From assembly GCA_002280555.1 (NCBI GenBank), contig NCEE01000010.1:62001-126000 (forward strand): DNA of 64,000 nucleotides, given 5' to 3'. Within the stretch, counting starts at the first letter, position 1. Each line of letters starts with the position of its first letter. The DNA is from Sphingomonas sp. 32-62-10. Lineage in GTDB: Bacteria > Pseudomonadota > Alphaproteobacteria > Sphingomonadales > Sphingomonadaceae. Shown piece by piece: positions 1 through 8,154 of this stretch. The notes beneath the pieces were generated by a model. The model did not search any database. It was not told the DNA's origin and saw nothing but the letters and a program-made list of their open reading frames with translations. A program made the position numbers and the translations under genes.

Positions 1-887
1 TTGCCCATCCGATCCCGGCCGACTGGCGGGATTTCCTCGCGCTCACCAAGCCGCGGGTGATGCGCTCGGTCGTGTTCACGGGACTGTGCGGGATGCTGGT
101 GGCCCCCGTCAGCCTGCCCCCGGTAATCGCCTTCACCGCGATCCTGGCGATTGCGATCGCGGCGGCAGCGGCAGGCACGCTCAACCAGTGGTATGAAGCC
201 GATATCGATGCGCTGATGAAGCGCACTGCCAAGCGGCCACTGGCCGCCGGGCGTATGGACCGTGAAAGCGCGCTGCATTTCGGCATCGGGCTGGGCGTGT
301 TCAGCGTGCTGCTGATGGGGCTGGTGGTGAACCTGATCGCCGCGGCGTTTCTGGCCGTGTCGATCCTGTTCTACGTCGTCATTTACACGATCGGCCTGAA
401 GCGCTTTACCCCGCAGAACATCGTTATCGGTGGCGCAGCGGGGGCGTTCCCCCCCCTGATCGGCTGGGTTGCGGCGACCGGAGAAATTTCGCTGCTGCCG
501 GTCCTGATGTTCGGCCTGATTTTCCTGTGGACACCCCCGCACAGCTGGGCGCTCGCGCTGCTGATCCGTGATGATTATGCCAAGGGCGGCGTGCCGATGA
601 TGCCTGTCGTCGCAGGTGCGCGCACAACGCGCTGGCAGATGCTGTTCTATGCCGTGGCGATGGCGATTGTCGCGGTGATGCCCTGGCCGCTTGGCCTGGC
701 GGGCGCATTCTACGGGAGTGTCGCGGCTGTGGCTTCGGCAGCATTCGTCGCGCTCAACATCTGGGTCGTGATGGTCGCCGCGCCAACGCCGGCGACGATG
801 AAGCCCGAACGCGCACTGTTCGTCTATTCGATCGGTTATATCCTGGCGATGTTCGCCGCCCTTGTTGTTGATCGGTGGATCGCATGA
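1..887 (+). CDS. ctaB: Heme O synthase (protoheme IX farnesyltransferase), 5' end missing
   Basis: Transfers a farnesyl group to protoheme IX, giving heme O for the aa3-type oxidase; polytopic inner-membrane UbiA-family enzyme. The frame is open from the first bases of the window (reading AHPIPADWRDFLALTKPRVM), so the true start lies upstream. The family signature LTKPRV, the aspartate-rich NQWYEADIDALMKRTAKRPL motif and at least seven hydrophobic segments are visible. The stop overlaps the next start (ATGA). Position ahead of ctaG and ctaE is the classic alphaproteobacterial arrangement; subunits I and II are presumably just upstream, outside the window. Confidence 0.95.
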   Translation, partial: AHPIPADWRDFLALTKPRVMRSVVFTGLCGMLVAPVSLPPVIAFTAILAIAIAAAAAGTLNQWYEADIDALMKRTAKRPLAAGRMDRESALHFGIGLGVFSVLLMGLVVNLIAAAFLAVSILFYVVIYTIGLKRFTPQNIVIGGAAGAFPPLIGWVAATGEISLLPVLMFGLIFLWTPPHSWALALLIRDDYAKGGVPMMPVVAGARTTRWQMLFYAVAMAIVAVMPWPLGLAGAFYGSVAAVASAAFVALNIWVVMVAAPTPATMKPERALFVYSIGYILAMFAALVVDRWIA

Positions 888-1018
888 CGCCCGACGAAGA
901 AAAGCTTATCCGCGCGCGGCAAAAGTCGCGCTCATTGGTGATGGCGCTGATCCTGGGCGGGCTGGCGGTGCTGTTTTTCGCGGTAACGATCGCCAAAATC
1001 CAGGCCGGTCACGCATGA
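884..1018 (+). CDS. Small single-span membrane protein between ctaB and ctaG (CoxF-like position)
   Basis: A 44-aa protein starting at an ATG that overlaps the ctaB stop by four bases; its own stop overlaps the ctaG start (ATGA at 1015). The sequence has a short charged N-terminus (MTPDEEKLIRARQKSRS) followed by one strongly hydrophobic helix and a short tail. Small proteins of this kind are regularly found at this place in alphaproteobacterial cta operons and are thought to help oxidase assembly, but no function can be read from the sequence. The double four-base overlap argues strongly that it is translated. Confidence 0.75.
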   Translation: MTPDEEKLIRARQKSRSLVMALILGGLAVLFFAVTIAKIQAGHA

Positions 1019-1548
1019 CCCCGAATTTGCGCATCGCAACGTTGGCGGCAATCGGGGTCGGCTGCATGACCGGCCTCGGCTATGCCAGCGTCCCGCTGTA
1101 CAAGCTGTTCTGCGAGGCCACCGGGCTGAACGGCACCACCCAGCGCGGCGGCACCGCGCCCGGTGCGGTGAACGCGCAGGTTCGCGTCGATTTCGACAGC
1201 AATGTGAACCCTAAACTCCCCTGGACCTTCAAACCCGAAAAGACATCCGAGACGGTCGCCATCGGCGCGCGTGACATGGCGTTCTTCACCGCCACCAACA
1301 ATTCGGACAAGCCGGTAACGGGGATGGCGACCTTCAACGTCACGCCCGCAATGGCAGGCAAATATTTCAGCAAGATCCAGTGTTTCTGTTTCAATCAGCA
1401 AACGCTGAAGCCGGGTGAGACGGTGCGCATGCCGGTGATCTTCTTCGTCGATCCGAAGATGCTTGCCGATCCCGATGCCAAGGATATCCGCACAATCACG
1501 CTCAGCTACACATTTTACCCTGTGGATTCCGCGAAGACCGCAGGCTAG
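1015..1548 (+). CDS. ctaG: Cytochrome c oxidase assembly protein CtaG/Cox11
   Basis: Copper chaperone that delivers Cu(B) to oxidase subunit I on the periplasmic side. The protein is 177 aa with one N-terminal membrane anchor (about residues 5-25), a conserved cysteine in the VPLYKLFCEATG segment and the copper-binding CFCF motif in KIQCFCFNQQTL. Start chosen at 1015 because it overlaps the preceding stop; an upstream in-frame start would run back through the small gene. Next gene in the operon is subunit III. Confidence 0.95.
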   Translation: MTPNLRIATLAAIGVGCMTGLGYASVPLYKLFCEATGLNGTTQRGGTAPGAVNAQVRVDFDSNVNPKLPWTFKPEKTSETVAIGARDMAFFTATNNSDKPVTGMATFNVTPAMAGKYFSKIQCFCFNQQTLKPGETVRMPVIFFVDPKMLADPDAKDIRTITLSYTFYPVDSAKTAG

Positions 1549-1582
1549 AGCGCACTCCAACAGCTTCTAACGGGAAACGACG

Positions 1583-2446
1583 ATGGCCGGCGCCAAGAAC
1601 CACGATTACCACATCCTACCGCCCAGCATCTGGCCCTTTATGGGGGCGATGTCGTCGCTCGCATTGGCGGCTGGTGGAATCATGTGGATGCACAAGGCGC
1701 CCAATGGCGGCCTGGTGTTCTATCTTGGCCTCGCAGGCGTCTTGGCGACCGCCTATCTTTGGTGGCGCGACGTGATCAAGGAAGCGCATTCGGGCGATCA
1801 TACCCCGGTGGTGCAGCTTCATCTGCGCTATGGCATGATCCTGTTCATCGCCTCCGAAGTGATGTTTTTCGTGGGCTGGTTCTGGGCATTCTTCGATTTC
1901 TCGCTGTTCCCGGCGCCGATCGAGGTGATGGAAGGCGAAGTGACGCGTCTGACCGAAACGGTGGTAAACCTTGCCGGCCAGTGGCCGCCCAAGGGCATCG
2001 AAGTGATCAGCCCCTGGGGCTTCCCGTTGCTCAACACCGTCATCCTGCTGCTGTCGGGCACCACGGTGACCTGGGCGCACCACTCGCTGATTCACGGCGA
2101 CCGCCAGGGCCTGAAGAATGGCCTGTGGATCACGATCGCGCTCGGCCTGCTGTTCAGCACGATCCAGGGCTATGAATATGCCGAAGCGCCCTTCTCGTTC
2201 GCGGGTACCAATTTCGGCGCATCCTTCTTCATGGCGACCGGTTTCCACGGCTTTCACGTGCTGATCGGTACGATCTTCCTGATCGTGTGCCAGTTCCGCG
2301 TTTATGCCGGGCATTTCACGCCCCGCCAGCATTTCGGTTTCGAGGCGGCGGCCTGGTATTGGCATTTCGTCGACGTCGTCTGGCTGTTCCTGTTCGTGTC
2401 GATCTATGTCTGGGGCGGTGCAGGCGCGCCGGTCCACGGCGGCTGA
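1583..2446 (+). CDS. ctaE: Cytochrome c oxidase subunit III
   Basis: Subunit III of the aa3-type oxidase; 287 aa with seven predicted membrane helices. Visible family motifs include the N-terminal HDYHILPPSIWPF, RYGMILFIASEVMFFVGWFWAFF and the C-terminal ATGFHGFHVLIGT...WYWHFVDVVWLFLF. A purine-rich AACGGGAAACGACG precedes the ATG. It follows ctaG by 34 bases and clearly belongs to the same operon. Confidence 0.97.
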   Translation: MAGAKNHDYHILPPSIWPFMGAMSSLALAAGGIMWMHKAPNGGLVFYLGLAGVLATAYLWWRDVIKEAHSGDHTPVVQLHLRYGMILFIASEVMFFVGWFWAFFDFSLFPAPIEVMEGEVTRLTETVVNLAGQWPPKGIEVISPWGFPLLNTVILLLSGTTVTWAHHSLIHGDRQGLKNGLWITIALGLLFSTIQGYEYAEAPFSFAGTNFGASFFMATGFHGFHVLIGTIFLIVCQFRVYAGHFTPRQHFGFEAAAWYWHFVDVVWLFLFVSIYVWGGAGAPVHGG

Positions 2447-2453
2447 GCTACTG

Positions 2454-2960
2454 ATGCACTCACCCTGGCAGCTTGCCCAGATCAACATCGCCCGGCTGAT
2501 CGCGCTGGCGGGGGATCCGCAAGTTGCCGGGTTTTTCGATGAACTGGCGCGGATCAACGAGCTCGCAGATGCGTCGCCAGGCTTTGTCTGGCGGCTGCAG
2601 GACGGGAATGGCGATGCAACGGCGATACAGCCGACGCCTGATCCGCTGTTGATCGTCAACATGTCAGTGTGGCAGGATGCCGAAAGCCTGTTCGATTTCA
2701 CCTATCGCACCGCACATACCGAAGTGATGGCGCAGCGCCGAAGCTGGATGGAAACCACCCGAACCGCTTATCAGGCGCTGTGGTGGATCGAATCGGGTAC
2801 GCTGCCGACGGTCGAGCAGGGCCTGTCGCGGCTGTGGATGCTCGATCGATTCGGGCCAACCGCGCATGCCTTCACCTTCAAAGCGCGTTTTCCCGCACCG
2901 AACGACATCGGCCCCCCAATCGACATGCGCCCGGACCCGTGGTGCCTTGGCCGCGCCTGA
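2454..2960 (+). CDS. DUF3291 domain protein
   Basis: A 168-aa soluble protein beginning eight bases after the ctaE stop. It contains the DUF3291 pattern: HSPWQLAQINIARL at the N-terminus, a tryptophan-rich core (FVWRLQDGNG, NMSVWQDAESLFDFTYRTAHTEVMAQRRSWM) and a C-terminal WMLDRFGPTAHAFTFK. The fold is expected to be a dimeric alpha-beta barrel like heme- or quinone-active monooxygenases, but the function of this family is unknown. Its 3' end overlaps the next gene. It is unusual inside a cytochrome oxidase assembly operon. Confidence 0.8.
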   Translation: MHSPWQLAQINIARLIALAGDPQVAGFFDELARINELADASPGFVWRLQDGNGDATAIQPTPDPLLIVNMSVWQDAESLFDFTYRTAHTEVMAQRRSWMETTRTAYQALWWIESGTLPTVEQGLSRLWMLDRFGPTAHAFTFKARFPAPNDIGPPIDMRPDPWCLGRA

Positions 2961-3339
2961 AACCTCAGCGGTAACCCCGCCCACGCCGATTCAGGTAGCA
3001 TTACACGGCCTGTGCCCGCGTTGTGGCGCGAAGACGCTTTTTGCGGGAATCACCAACTTCGCGGATCGCTGCGCGGTATGCGATCTCGATATCGGCGCCT
3101 TCAATGTCGGCGACGGTCCGGCGGCCTTCCTGACGCTGATCATCGGCACGATCGTGATGATCGGCGCGGTGACGCTGACGCTAACGATTGCGCCGCCAAT
3201 CTGGGTGCACCTGCTTCTCTGGACCCCGCTGACCGCAATCGGAATCATCGGCGCGCTTCGGCTATCCAAGGGGGCGCTGATCAGCCTCGAATATCGCAAC
3301 GCTGCGCACGAGGGTCAGCTGAAAAAGCCGAAACCATGA
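2947..3339 (+). CDS. DUF983 membrane protein
   Basis: A 130-aa protein with a zinc-ribbon-like CPRCGAKTLF...CAVCDLDIGAFN at the N-terminus and two membrane helices behind it; this is the DUF983 pattern. DUF983 genes commonly sit between ctaE and SURF1 in alphaproteobacteria, implying an oxidase-assembly role. The start is uncertain: a TTG at 2947 overlapping the DUF3291 gene is the best in-frame choice, and no ATG is close. The stop overlaps the SURF1 start (ATGA). Confidence 0.85.
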   Translation: MAAPETSAVTPPTPIQVALHGLCPRCGAKTLFAGITNFADRCAVCDLDIGAFNVGDGPAAFLTLIIGTIVMIGAVTLTLTIAPPIWVHLLLWTPLTAIGIIGALRLSKGALISLEYRNAAHEGQLKKPKP

Positions 3340-3968
3340 ACCGCATTCCCGTCATCCCCACCATCATCGTCGGCTTGGCGGTCGCCTTGATGATCGCACT
3401 TGGTTGCTGGCAGCTATTCGATCGGTTGCCAAAGAAAGAAGCGTTCCTGGCCCAGTTGGCAGTCAACCCGTCACGACCGCCGATCGCTTTTCCGAGCATT
3501 CCGACCGACAAGTCGCTGCTGTTCCGGCGCACCGGTGCCTTTTGCCTTCAGCCGACCAGCTGGAAAACCGAAGGGGCAGGCCGCTTTGGCTGGCGTTACA
3601 TCGCCCAGTGCCGCACCGGGGCGGAAGGGCCGGGCTTTGCCGTCGAAATGGGCATTTCGCGCGATCCCAATGCCAAGCCGCAATGGCGCGGCGGCGACGT
3701 GACCGGCACGATTGCACTCGCCCCTGCCAAGCGCAGCCTGATCGGCAATCTATTCAGCACCGAACTCGACACGCTGATGATCGTGGCGGATACCCCGCCG
3801 CCGGGCTTCACCCGCGCGCCCCGCTCTAAGATCGATTCGATCCCGAACAATCATCTGGCCTATGGCGTGCAGTGGTTCCTCTTCGCCGCGATTGCGGTGG
3901 GGATTTATGTACTGGCGCTGCGCCGCAAATGGCGGGATGCGCCTGCCCCGTCGCCGCCCGCTACCTGA
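3336..3968 (+). CDS. SURF1-family oxidase assembly protein
   Basis: A 210-aa inner-membrane protein with an N-terminal helix (PTIIVGLAVALMIALGCWQL), a periplasmic domain and a C-terminal helix (YGVQWFLFAAIAVGIYVLALRRK), the standard SURF1 topology. The family motif NNHLAYGVQWF is present. SURF1 proteins help insert heme a into oxidase subunit I. The start overlaps the DUF983 stop by four bases. Confidence 0.92.
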   Translation: MNRIPVIPTIIVGLAVALMIALGCWQLFDRLPKKEAFLAQLAVNPSRPPIAFPSIPTDKSLLFRRTGAFCLQPTSWKTEGAGRFGWRYIAQCRTGAEGPGFAVEMGISRDPNAKPQWRGGDVTGTIALAPAKRSLIGNLFSTELDTLMIVADTPPPGFTRAPRSKIDSIPNNHLAYGVQWFLFAAIAVGIYVLALRRKWRDAPAPSPPAT

Positions 3969-4011
3969 GCCAAGCTTGTGCAGTGCGGCACCGCCCGTTA
4001 ACGCGGGCGTA

Positions 4012-5412
4012 ATGCGCTATATCAGTACCCGCGGGGCCGCCCCCGTTCTCGATTTCGAACAGGTCACGCTGGCCGGGCTCGCCAGCGATGGCGGGCTGTA
4101 TGTGCCCGAACACTGGCCCACGCTAAACACTGACCAGATCGCCGCGCTGCGCGGCCTATCCTATGTCGATACCGCGGTAGCGGTAATGACCCCATTTATC
4201 GGCGATACGATGAGCAGCGCCGATCTGCGCACCTTGTGCGTCCAGGCCTATGGCCGCTTCTCTCATGCGGCCGTCACCCCGCTTGTCCAGCTCGACCAGC
4301 AACACTGGCTGCTCGAGCTGTTCCACGGGCCGACGCTGGCGTTCAAGGATGTCGCGCTTCAGCTCGTCGGACTGCTGTTCGAACGGTTTCTGACCGGGTC
4401 GACACAGCAGCTGACCGTGATCGGCGCGACCAGCGGCGACACGGGTTCCGCCGCGATCGATGCGCTGGCGGGGCGTGCCGGGGTCGATGTGTTCATGCTC
4501 CATCCCAAGGGCCGCGTTTCCGATGTGCAGCGCCGCCAGATGACGACGGTGCTTGCCCCCAATGTCCACAACATCGCGCTGGAAGGGGCAAGCTTCGACG
4601 ATGCCCAGGCGTTGGTGAAGGCGATGTTCAACGATTCGTCGTTTTCGACGCGCTTCACGCTGTCAGCGGTCAATTCGATCAACTGGGCGCGGCTGATGGC
4701 GCAGATCGTCTATTATTTCTACGCCGCCGTACGGCTGGGCGCGCCGGAGCGGCCGATTGCCTTTTCGGTGCCGACAGGCAATTTCGGCGATGTCTTTGCA
4801 GGCTATGTCGCCGCAAAAATGGGCCTGCCCGTCGCCCGGCTGGTCGTTGCGACCAATGTGAACGACATCCTCCACCGCGCGATCAGCGATGGGGACTATT
4901 CGCAAGGAACGGTCGTCCCCACGCCGAGCCCGTCGATGGACATTCAGGTAAGCAGCAATTTTGAACGGCTGCTGTTCGATCTGGGTGGCCGCGACGGTGC
5001 TGCGATGGCAACCCAGATGCGCGGTTTCGAAGCCAGCCGCGCGATGCAGCTTACCAACACCCAGCGCGATGGTGCCGCAAGGCTGTTCGACAGTGCGCGG
5101 GTCGACGGGAATGAAATGGCGCTGGCCATGCGCTGGGCGCAGGCCGAGGCCGGGCAGATTATTGATCCGCACACCGCCATCGGTCTCGCCGCCGCGCGCC
5201 GCCTCGATCTGGGCGACACACCCGTTGTGACGCTCGCCACCGCACACCCCGCCAAGTTTGGCGATGCCGTCGAACGGGCGACGGGTATCCGCCCAGCGCT
5301 GCCCAGCCGTATCGGCAATCTGTTCGACCGGACCGAGCGCTATACGACGCTGCCAGCCACTTTCGACGCCGTGACCGCGTTTATCGCGGCGCGGGCAACA
5401 GCACGCTCGTGA
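4012..5412 (+). CDS. thrC: Threonine synthase
   Basis: PLP enzyme converting O-phosphohomoserine to threonine. It is 466 aa, the usual length of the longer class. The N-terminal MRYISTRGAAPVLDFEQV...GLASDGGLYVPEHWP is typical of ThrC, and the PLP lysine lies in FHGPTLAFKDVALQL. The phosphate-binding GATSGDTGSAAI loop and SAVNSINWARLMAQIVYYFYA are also conserved. thrC after the SURF1 gene is a common arrangement in this group. The 3' end overlaps the next gene by four bases. Confidence 0.97.
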   Translation: MRYISTRGAAPVLDFEQVTLAGLASDGGLYVPEHWPTLNTDQIAALRGLSYVDTAVAVMTPFIGDTMSSADLRTLCVQAYGRFSHAAVTPLVQLDQQHWLLELFHGPTLAFKDVALQLVGLLFERFLTGSTQQLTVIGATSGDTGSAAIDALAGRAGVDVFMLHPKGRVSDVQRRQMTTVLAPNVHNIALEGASFDDAQALVKAMFNDSSFSTRFTLSAVNSINWARLMAQIVYYFYAAVRLGAPERPIAFSVPTGNFGDVFAGYVAAKMGLPVARLVVATNVNDILHRAISDGDYSQGTVVPTPSPSMDIQVSSNFERLLFDLGGRDGAAMATQMRGFEASRAMQLTNTQRDGAARLFDSARVDGNEMALAMRWAQAEAGQIIDPHTAIGLAAARRLDLGDTPVVTLATAHPAKFGDAVERATGIRPALPSRIGNLFDRTERYTTLPATFDAVTAFIAARATARS

Positions 5413-6272
5413 ACCTGATTACGCTGATCGGTGAGCCTTGGGCCGATTACGGCCTGGTGGATAGCGGCGATGGGCGCAAGCTGGAGCGATATGGTCGCTT
5501 TCGCTTCATCCGCCCCGAACCCCAGGCGATGTGGGCACCCGCCAGCGACCATTGGGAAGCCGACGGCGATTTCATCGGCGCGTCGGACGAGGAAGGCGGC
5601 GGGCGCTGGCATTTGTCAAAGGACGTGCCACGCGGCGGCTGGCATATCCGGTGGGAGGAGCTGTTGTTCCTCGCGCAGAATACCCCCTTTCGCCACCTCG
5701 CCTTTTTCCCTGACATGGCGCCGCAATGGGCGTGGATGCGTGAACGGGTGTCCGAGGGGGATCAGGTGATGAACCTGTTCGGCTATACAGGCGTCGGCAC
5801 GCTTGCGCTGGCGGCAAGGGGCGCCGCGGTGACGCATGTCGACGCATCGAAGAAATCGGTCGAGGCGGGCAAGGCAAACGCGTTCCTATCCGACCTCGCT
5901 GATCGCCCGATCCGCTGGATGGTCGACGACGCGGCGAAGTTCACCGCGCGTGAGGTCCGTCGTGGCAAACGTTATGACGGCATTTTTCTGGACCCGCCCA
6001 AGTTTGGTCGCGGGCCGACCGGGGAGGTTTGGCGGCTGGAAGAAAACCTGCCTGCCCTGATCGCCGATTGCCGCGCGCTGCTCGATGCCGAAAGCAAGTT
6101 TTTGGTGCTAACGGTCTATGCGGTGCGCATGTCGGCGCTGGCGATCGGCGAGCTGGTTCGGCAAGCGATGGCCGATCTGGGCGGCACGGTCGAAGTCGGC
6201 GAAATGGCTGTTCGCGAAGAAGCGCGGGGGTTGTTGCTACCCACCGCGATCTTTGCGCGGTGGACGCGCTAA
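5409..6272 (+). CDS. Class I SAM-dependent methyltransferase, RlmI/RlmK C-terminal type
   Basis: A 287-aa protein beginning with GTG that overlaps the thrC stop. The SAM-binding motif is VMNLFGYTGVGTLALAARGA, the acidic residue follows in VTHVDASKKSVEAGKANA, and the DPPKFGRGP motif (catalytic motif IV of RlmI-type RNA m5C methyltransferases) is present. The N-terminal PUA domain of RlmI is absent, so it matches the stand-alone family. The substrate is probably RNA but is not shown by the sequence. Confidence 0.85.
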   Translation: MNLITLIGEPWADYGLVDSGDGRKLERYGRFRFIRPEPQAMWAPASDHWEADGDFIGASDEEGGGRWHLSKDVPRGGWHIRWEELLFLAQNTPFRHLAFFPDMAPQWAWMRERVSEGDQVMNLFGYTGVGTLALAARGAAVTHVDASKKSVEAGKANAFLSDLADRPIRWMVDDAAKFTAREVRRGKRYDGIFLDPPKFGRGPTGEVWRLEENLPALIADCRALLDAESKFLVLTVYAVRMSALAIGELVRQAMADLGGTVEVGEMAVREEARGLLLPTAIFARWTR

Positions 6273-6304
6273 AGATCAGGCTTGAAGCCAATCTTTAGCG
6301 CGTC
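6263..6304. terminator. Perfect 14-bp inverted repeat between convergent genes
   Basis: GACGCGCTAAAGAT and its exact reverse complement are separated by 14 bases which themselves contain GGCTT/AAGCC. The left arm carries the TAA stop of the methyltransferase gene. It lies between the converging methyltransferase and cytochrome c genes. There is no long T-run, so it may act as a bidirectional terminator or RNA-stabilising hairpin. Confidence 0.65.
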
Positions 6305-6314
6305 GACGCTGCGA

Positions 6315-6695
6315 TCAGGGCTTGGTCTTCAGAAAGGCGATCACATCCGCACGGTCCTGCGGCTTCTTCAGGCCACCAAAGGCCATCTTGGTGCCGGGCA
6401 TGAACTTCATCGGCGCTTCGAGATATTTATAAAGCGTCGGCGCAGTCCAAACGACACCACTTTTCAAGTTTGCGGCAGAATATTTGAAGCCTGGCACCGT
6501 CCCAGACTTGCGGCCGACGACGCCCGCCAGCGACGGACCGATACGGTTCACGCCTTTGTCGGTTACATGGCAAACCTTGCACTGATTAAACACCTTCTGG
6601 CCCGCAGCAGCATTGCCTGCTGGCATGGGCTGCGCAGCGGCAGGGATAGCGATGACGGTGGCAGCAATGGCAGCGGGAAGCAGATACCTGACCAT
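6315..6695 (-). CDS. Secreted class I c-type cytochrome
   Basis: A 126-aa protein with a signal peptide (MVRYLLPAAIAATVIAIPAAAQ) and a single CKVCH heme site; the distal methionine is in KFMPGTKMAF. This is the cytochrome c2/c550 pattern of a small periplasmic electron carrier. The start at 6695 is preferred over an in-frame ATG at 6731 because it gives a proper signal peptide, has AGGA upstream and lies downstream of a promoter whose -10 box covers 6730-6735. It could feed the oxidase encoded at the left of the window. Confidence 0.9.
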   Translation of the reverse strand: MVRYLLPAAIAATVIAIPAAAQPMPAGNAAAGQKVFNQCKVCHVTDKGVNRIGPSLAGVVGRKSGTVPGFKYSAANLKSGVVWTAPTLYKYLEAPMKFMPGTKMAFGGLKKPQDRADVIAFLKTKP

Positions 6696-6729
6696 ATTGG
6701 TTTCGTTCCTGATATTGATGGACCTCTCC

Positions 6730-6757
6730 AATTTAGCGGGCGACGAGACGCAATCAA
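6730..6757 (-). promoter_or_regulatory. Candidate sigma70 promoter of the cytochrome c gene
   Basis: On the minus strand TTGATT (6757-6752), a 16-base spacer and TAAATT (6735-6730) precede the cytochrome start by about 35 bases. Confidence 0.5.
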
Positions 6758-6835
6758 GCGTTCAATGAATCCAAGGCGATTTATCGGGATGAGGGCCGTT
6801 GCGGCATCGCTTCGAACCCTTCCGATGAATCCGGC

Positions 6836-7474
6836 TCATTCCCGCCCTACGCGGATCGCCGCGGCTGCCAGCACCGGCGCGCCCACCACAAGCAGCAACG
6901 TTACCGCGCCGAGCAGCTTCAACGCCCCCTCGCCCCCCTCGATCGATCCTGCGCCAAAGATGAGCAAGGGCACCGCCAGCGGGAGCATCACCAATCCCGC
7001 AACCGAACTCGCCCCGCGAAGCCCCGCTACCAGTGCCGATGTCGCCACCGCCAGCGCGGCCAGCCCTGGCGTGCCGACCAGCAGCCCCAACTCGATCGCC
7101 CCCAATGTCGCCGCATCAATGCCCAGCAAGCCGCTCGCCACCACCGCCGCCAGCATCAGCGGCGGGCCAAAACTGATCCAGTGCGCGATCATCTTGGCCG
7201 CTGCTACCTCGACCAAACTACCGCCGCGCACCGCGATCTGATCGAGCACGCCGGCATCGGCATCAGGCGACACGAGCCGCTCGACCGGCAACAATGCCGC
7301 GAGCAAGGCCGCCGCCCAGATCACGCCGCCGCCGATCCGCGCGAGCAGTTCGCGATCCGGCCCGACGCCGAAGGGAAACAGGATGCAGGCGAGCAGGAAG
7401 AAGGCGACCGGAAACACCGCCCCGCCCCCGGTCCATGCGCGGCGTACATCGCGAATGATGAGTGCGAAAATCAC
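6836..7474 (-). CDS. ccmB: Heme exporter permease CcmB
   Basis: Membrane subunit of the CcmABCD complex used in system I cytochrome c maturation. It is 212 aa with about six helices and the family N-terminus ALIIRDVRRAWTGGGAVFPVAFFLLACILFP. The GTG start overlaps the ccmA stop (GTGA). ccmC is not seen in the window. Confidence 0.93.
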   Translation of the reverse strand: MIFALIIRDVRRAWTGGGAVFPVAFFLLACILFPFGVGPDRELLARIGGGVIWAAALLAALLPVERLVSPDADAGVLDQIAVRGGSLVEVAAAKMIAHWISFGPPLMLAAVVASGLLGIDAATLGAIELGLLVGTPGLAALAVATSALVAGLRGASSVAGLVMLPLAVPLLIFGAGSIEGGEGALKLLGAVTLLLVVGAPVLAAAAIRVGRE

Positions 7475-8154
7475 TTAAAACGTCCGTTCGTGTCGAGCGA
7501 AGTCGAGACACCCTGCGCACCGCTTGCGGCACGCCCCTCGACGTTGCTCGGGGCAAACGGGGATGGGGGAGATGGTGAAATTCCCGCCAGTGTCATCTCG
7601 CGCGCGCCGGGGACGTCGATCGGCTGATGTGTCGCGATCAACACCGCCCCACCCCGCCCACGGTGTGCCGCGATGATCTCCCCCAGCCGCGCCACCGATG
7701 CCACGTCGAGTCCACTTGCCGGTTCGTCGAGCAGCCACACGGGCGCCCGCCCCGCAATCAACGGTGCAAGCGCCGCACGGCGGCGCTGCCCGGTCGACAG
7801 CAACCGCACCGGCACGGTGGCGATATGCGCGAGGCCAATCTCCTCCAGCGCCGCCGCGACCTCGGCACGCCCCGCGCTGTCGATCCGCGCCCAGAACAGC
7901 AGCGAATCGGCCAGTGTCCGTTCGGGGTCGAGCGCATGGGCTTCGGCGAGATAGGCGCGCGCCACGCTCCCCGTCACAGTCCCGGCGGAAGGTGGCAGCA
8001 GCCCGGCAGCGATCCGGATGAGGCTCGATTTGCCGATACCGTTCGGGCCGCTGACGATCAGCGCATCACCGCCATCCAATGCAAACGAAACATTGTCGAA
8101 CAGCAGCCGCCCGCCGCGTGTGCAGGCGACAGCGTCAAACGCTAGTCCGCTCAA
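7471..8154 (-). CDS. ccmA: Heme exporter ATP-binding protein CcmA with a repeat-encoded tail
   Basis: ATPase of the CcmAB complex, which drives release of holo-CcmE. It is 227 aa with Walker A GPNGIGKSS, signature LSTGQRRRAAL and Walker B WLLDEPASGLD. A TTG start overlaps the upstream metallopeptidase stop (TTGA). The normal protein would end near the EMTLAGI segment; the last 35 or so residues, rich in Ser, Pro and Gly, are encoded by a REP-like palindrome at 7483-7560. The reading frame stays open through the repeat and reaches a stop overlapping ccmB. Confidence 0.93.
   Translation of the reverse strand: MSGLAFDAVACTRGGRLLFDNVSFALDGGDALIVSGPNGIGKSSLIRIAAGLLPPSAGTVTGSVARAYLAEAHALDPERTLADSLLFWARIDSAGRAEVAAALEEIGLAHIATVPVRLLSTGQRRRAALAPLIAGRAPVWLLDEPASGLDVASVARLGEIIAAHRGRGGAVLIATHQPIDVPGAREMTLAGISPSPPSPFAPSNVEGRAASGAQGVSTSLDTNGRFK
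7483..7560. repeat. REP-like palindrome inside the 3' end of ccmA
   Basis: Outer ends CGTCCGTTCG and CAAACGGG, with inner GAGCGAAGTCGAGACACCC and a related opposite arm (CCCCTCGACGTTGCTCGGGG). It belongs to the same family as the copies at 8908, 12262 and 51403. Confidence 0.65.

Noticed and set aside
1616..2701. 361-codon minus-strand frame across ctaE
   Set aside because: Shadow of oxidase subunit III and the DUF3291 gene; no recognisable domain.
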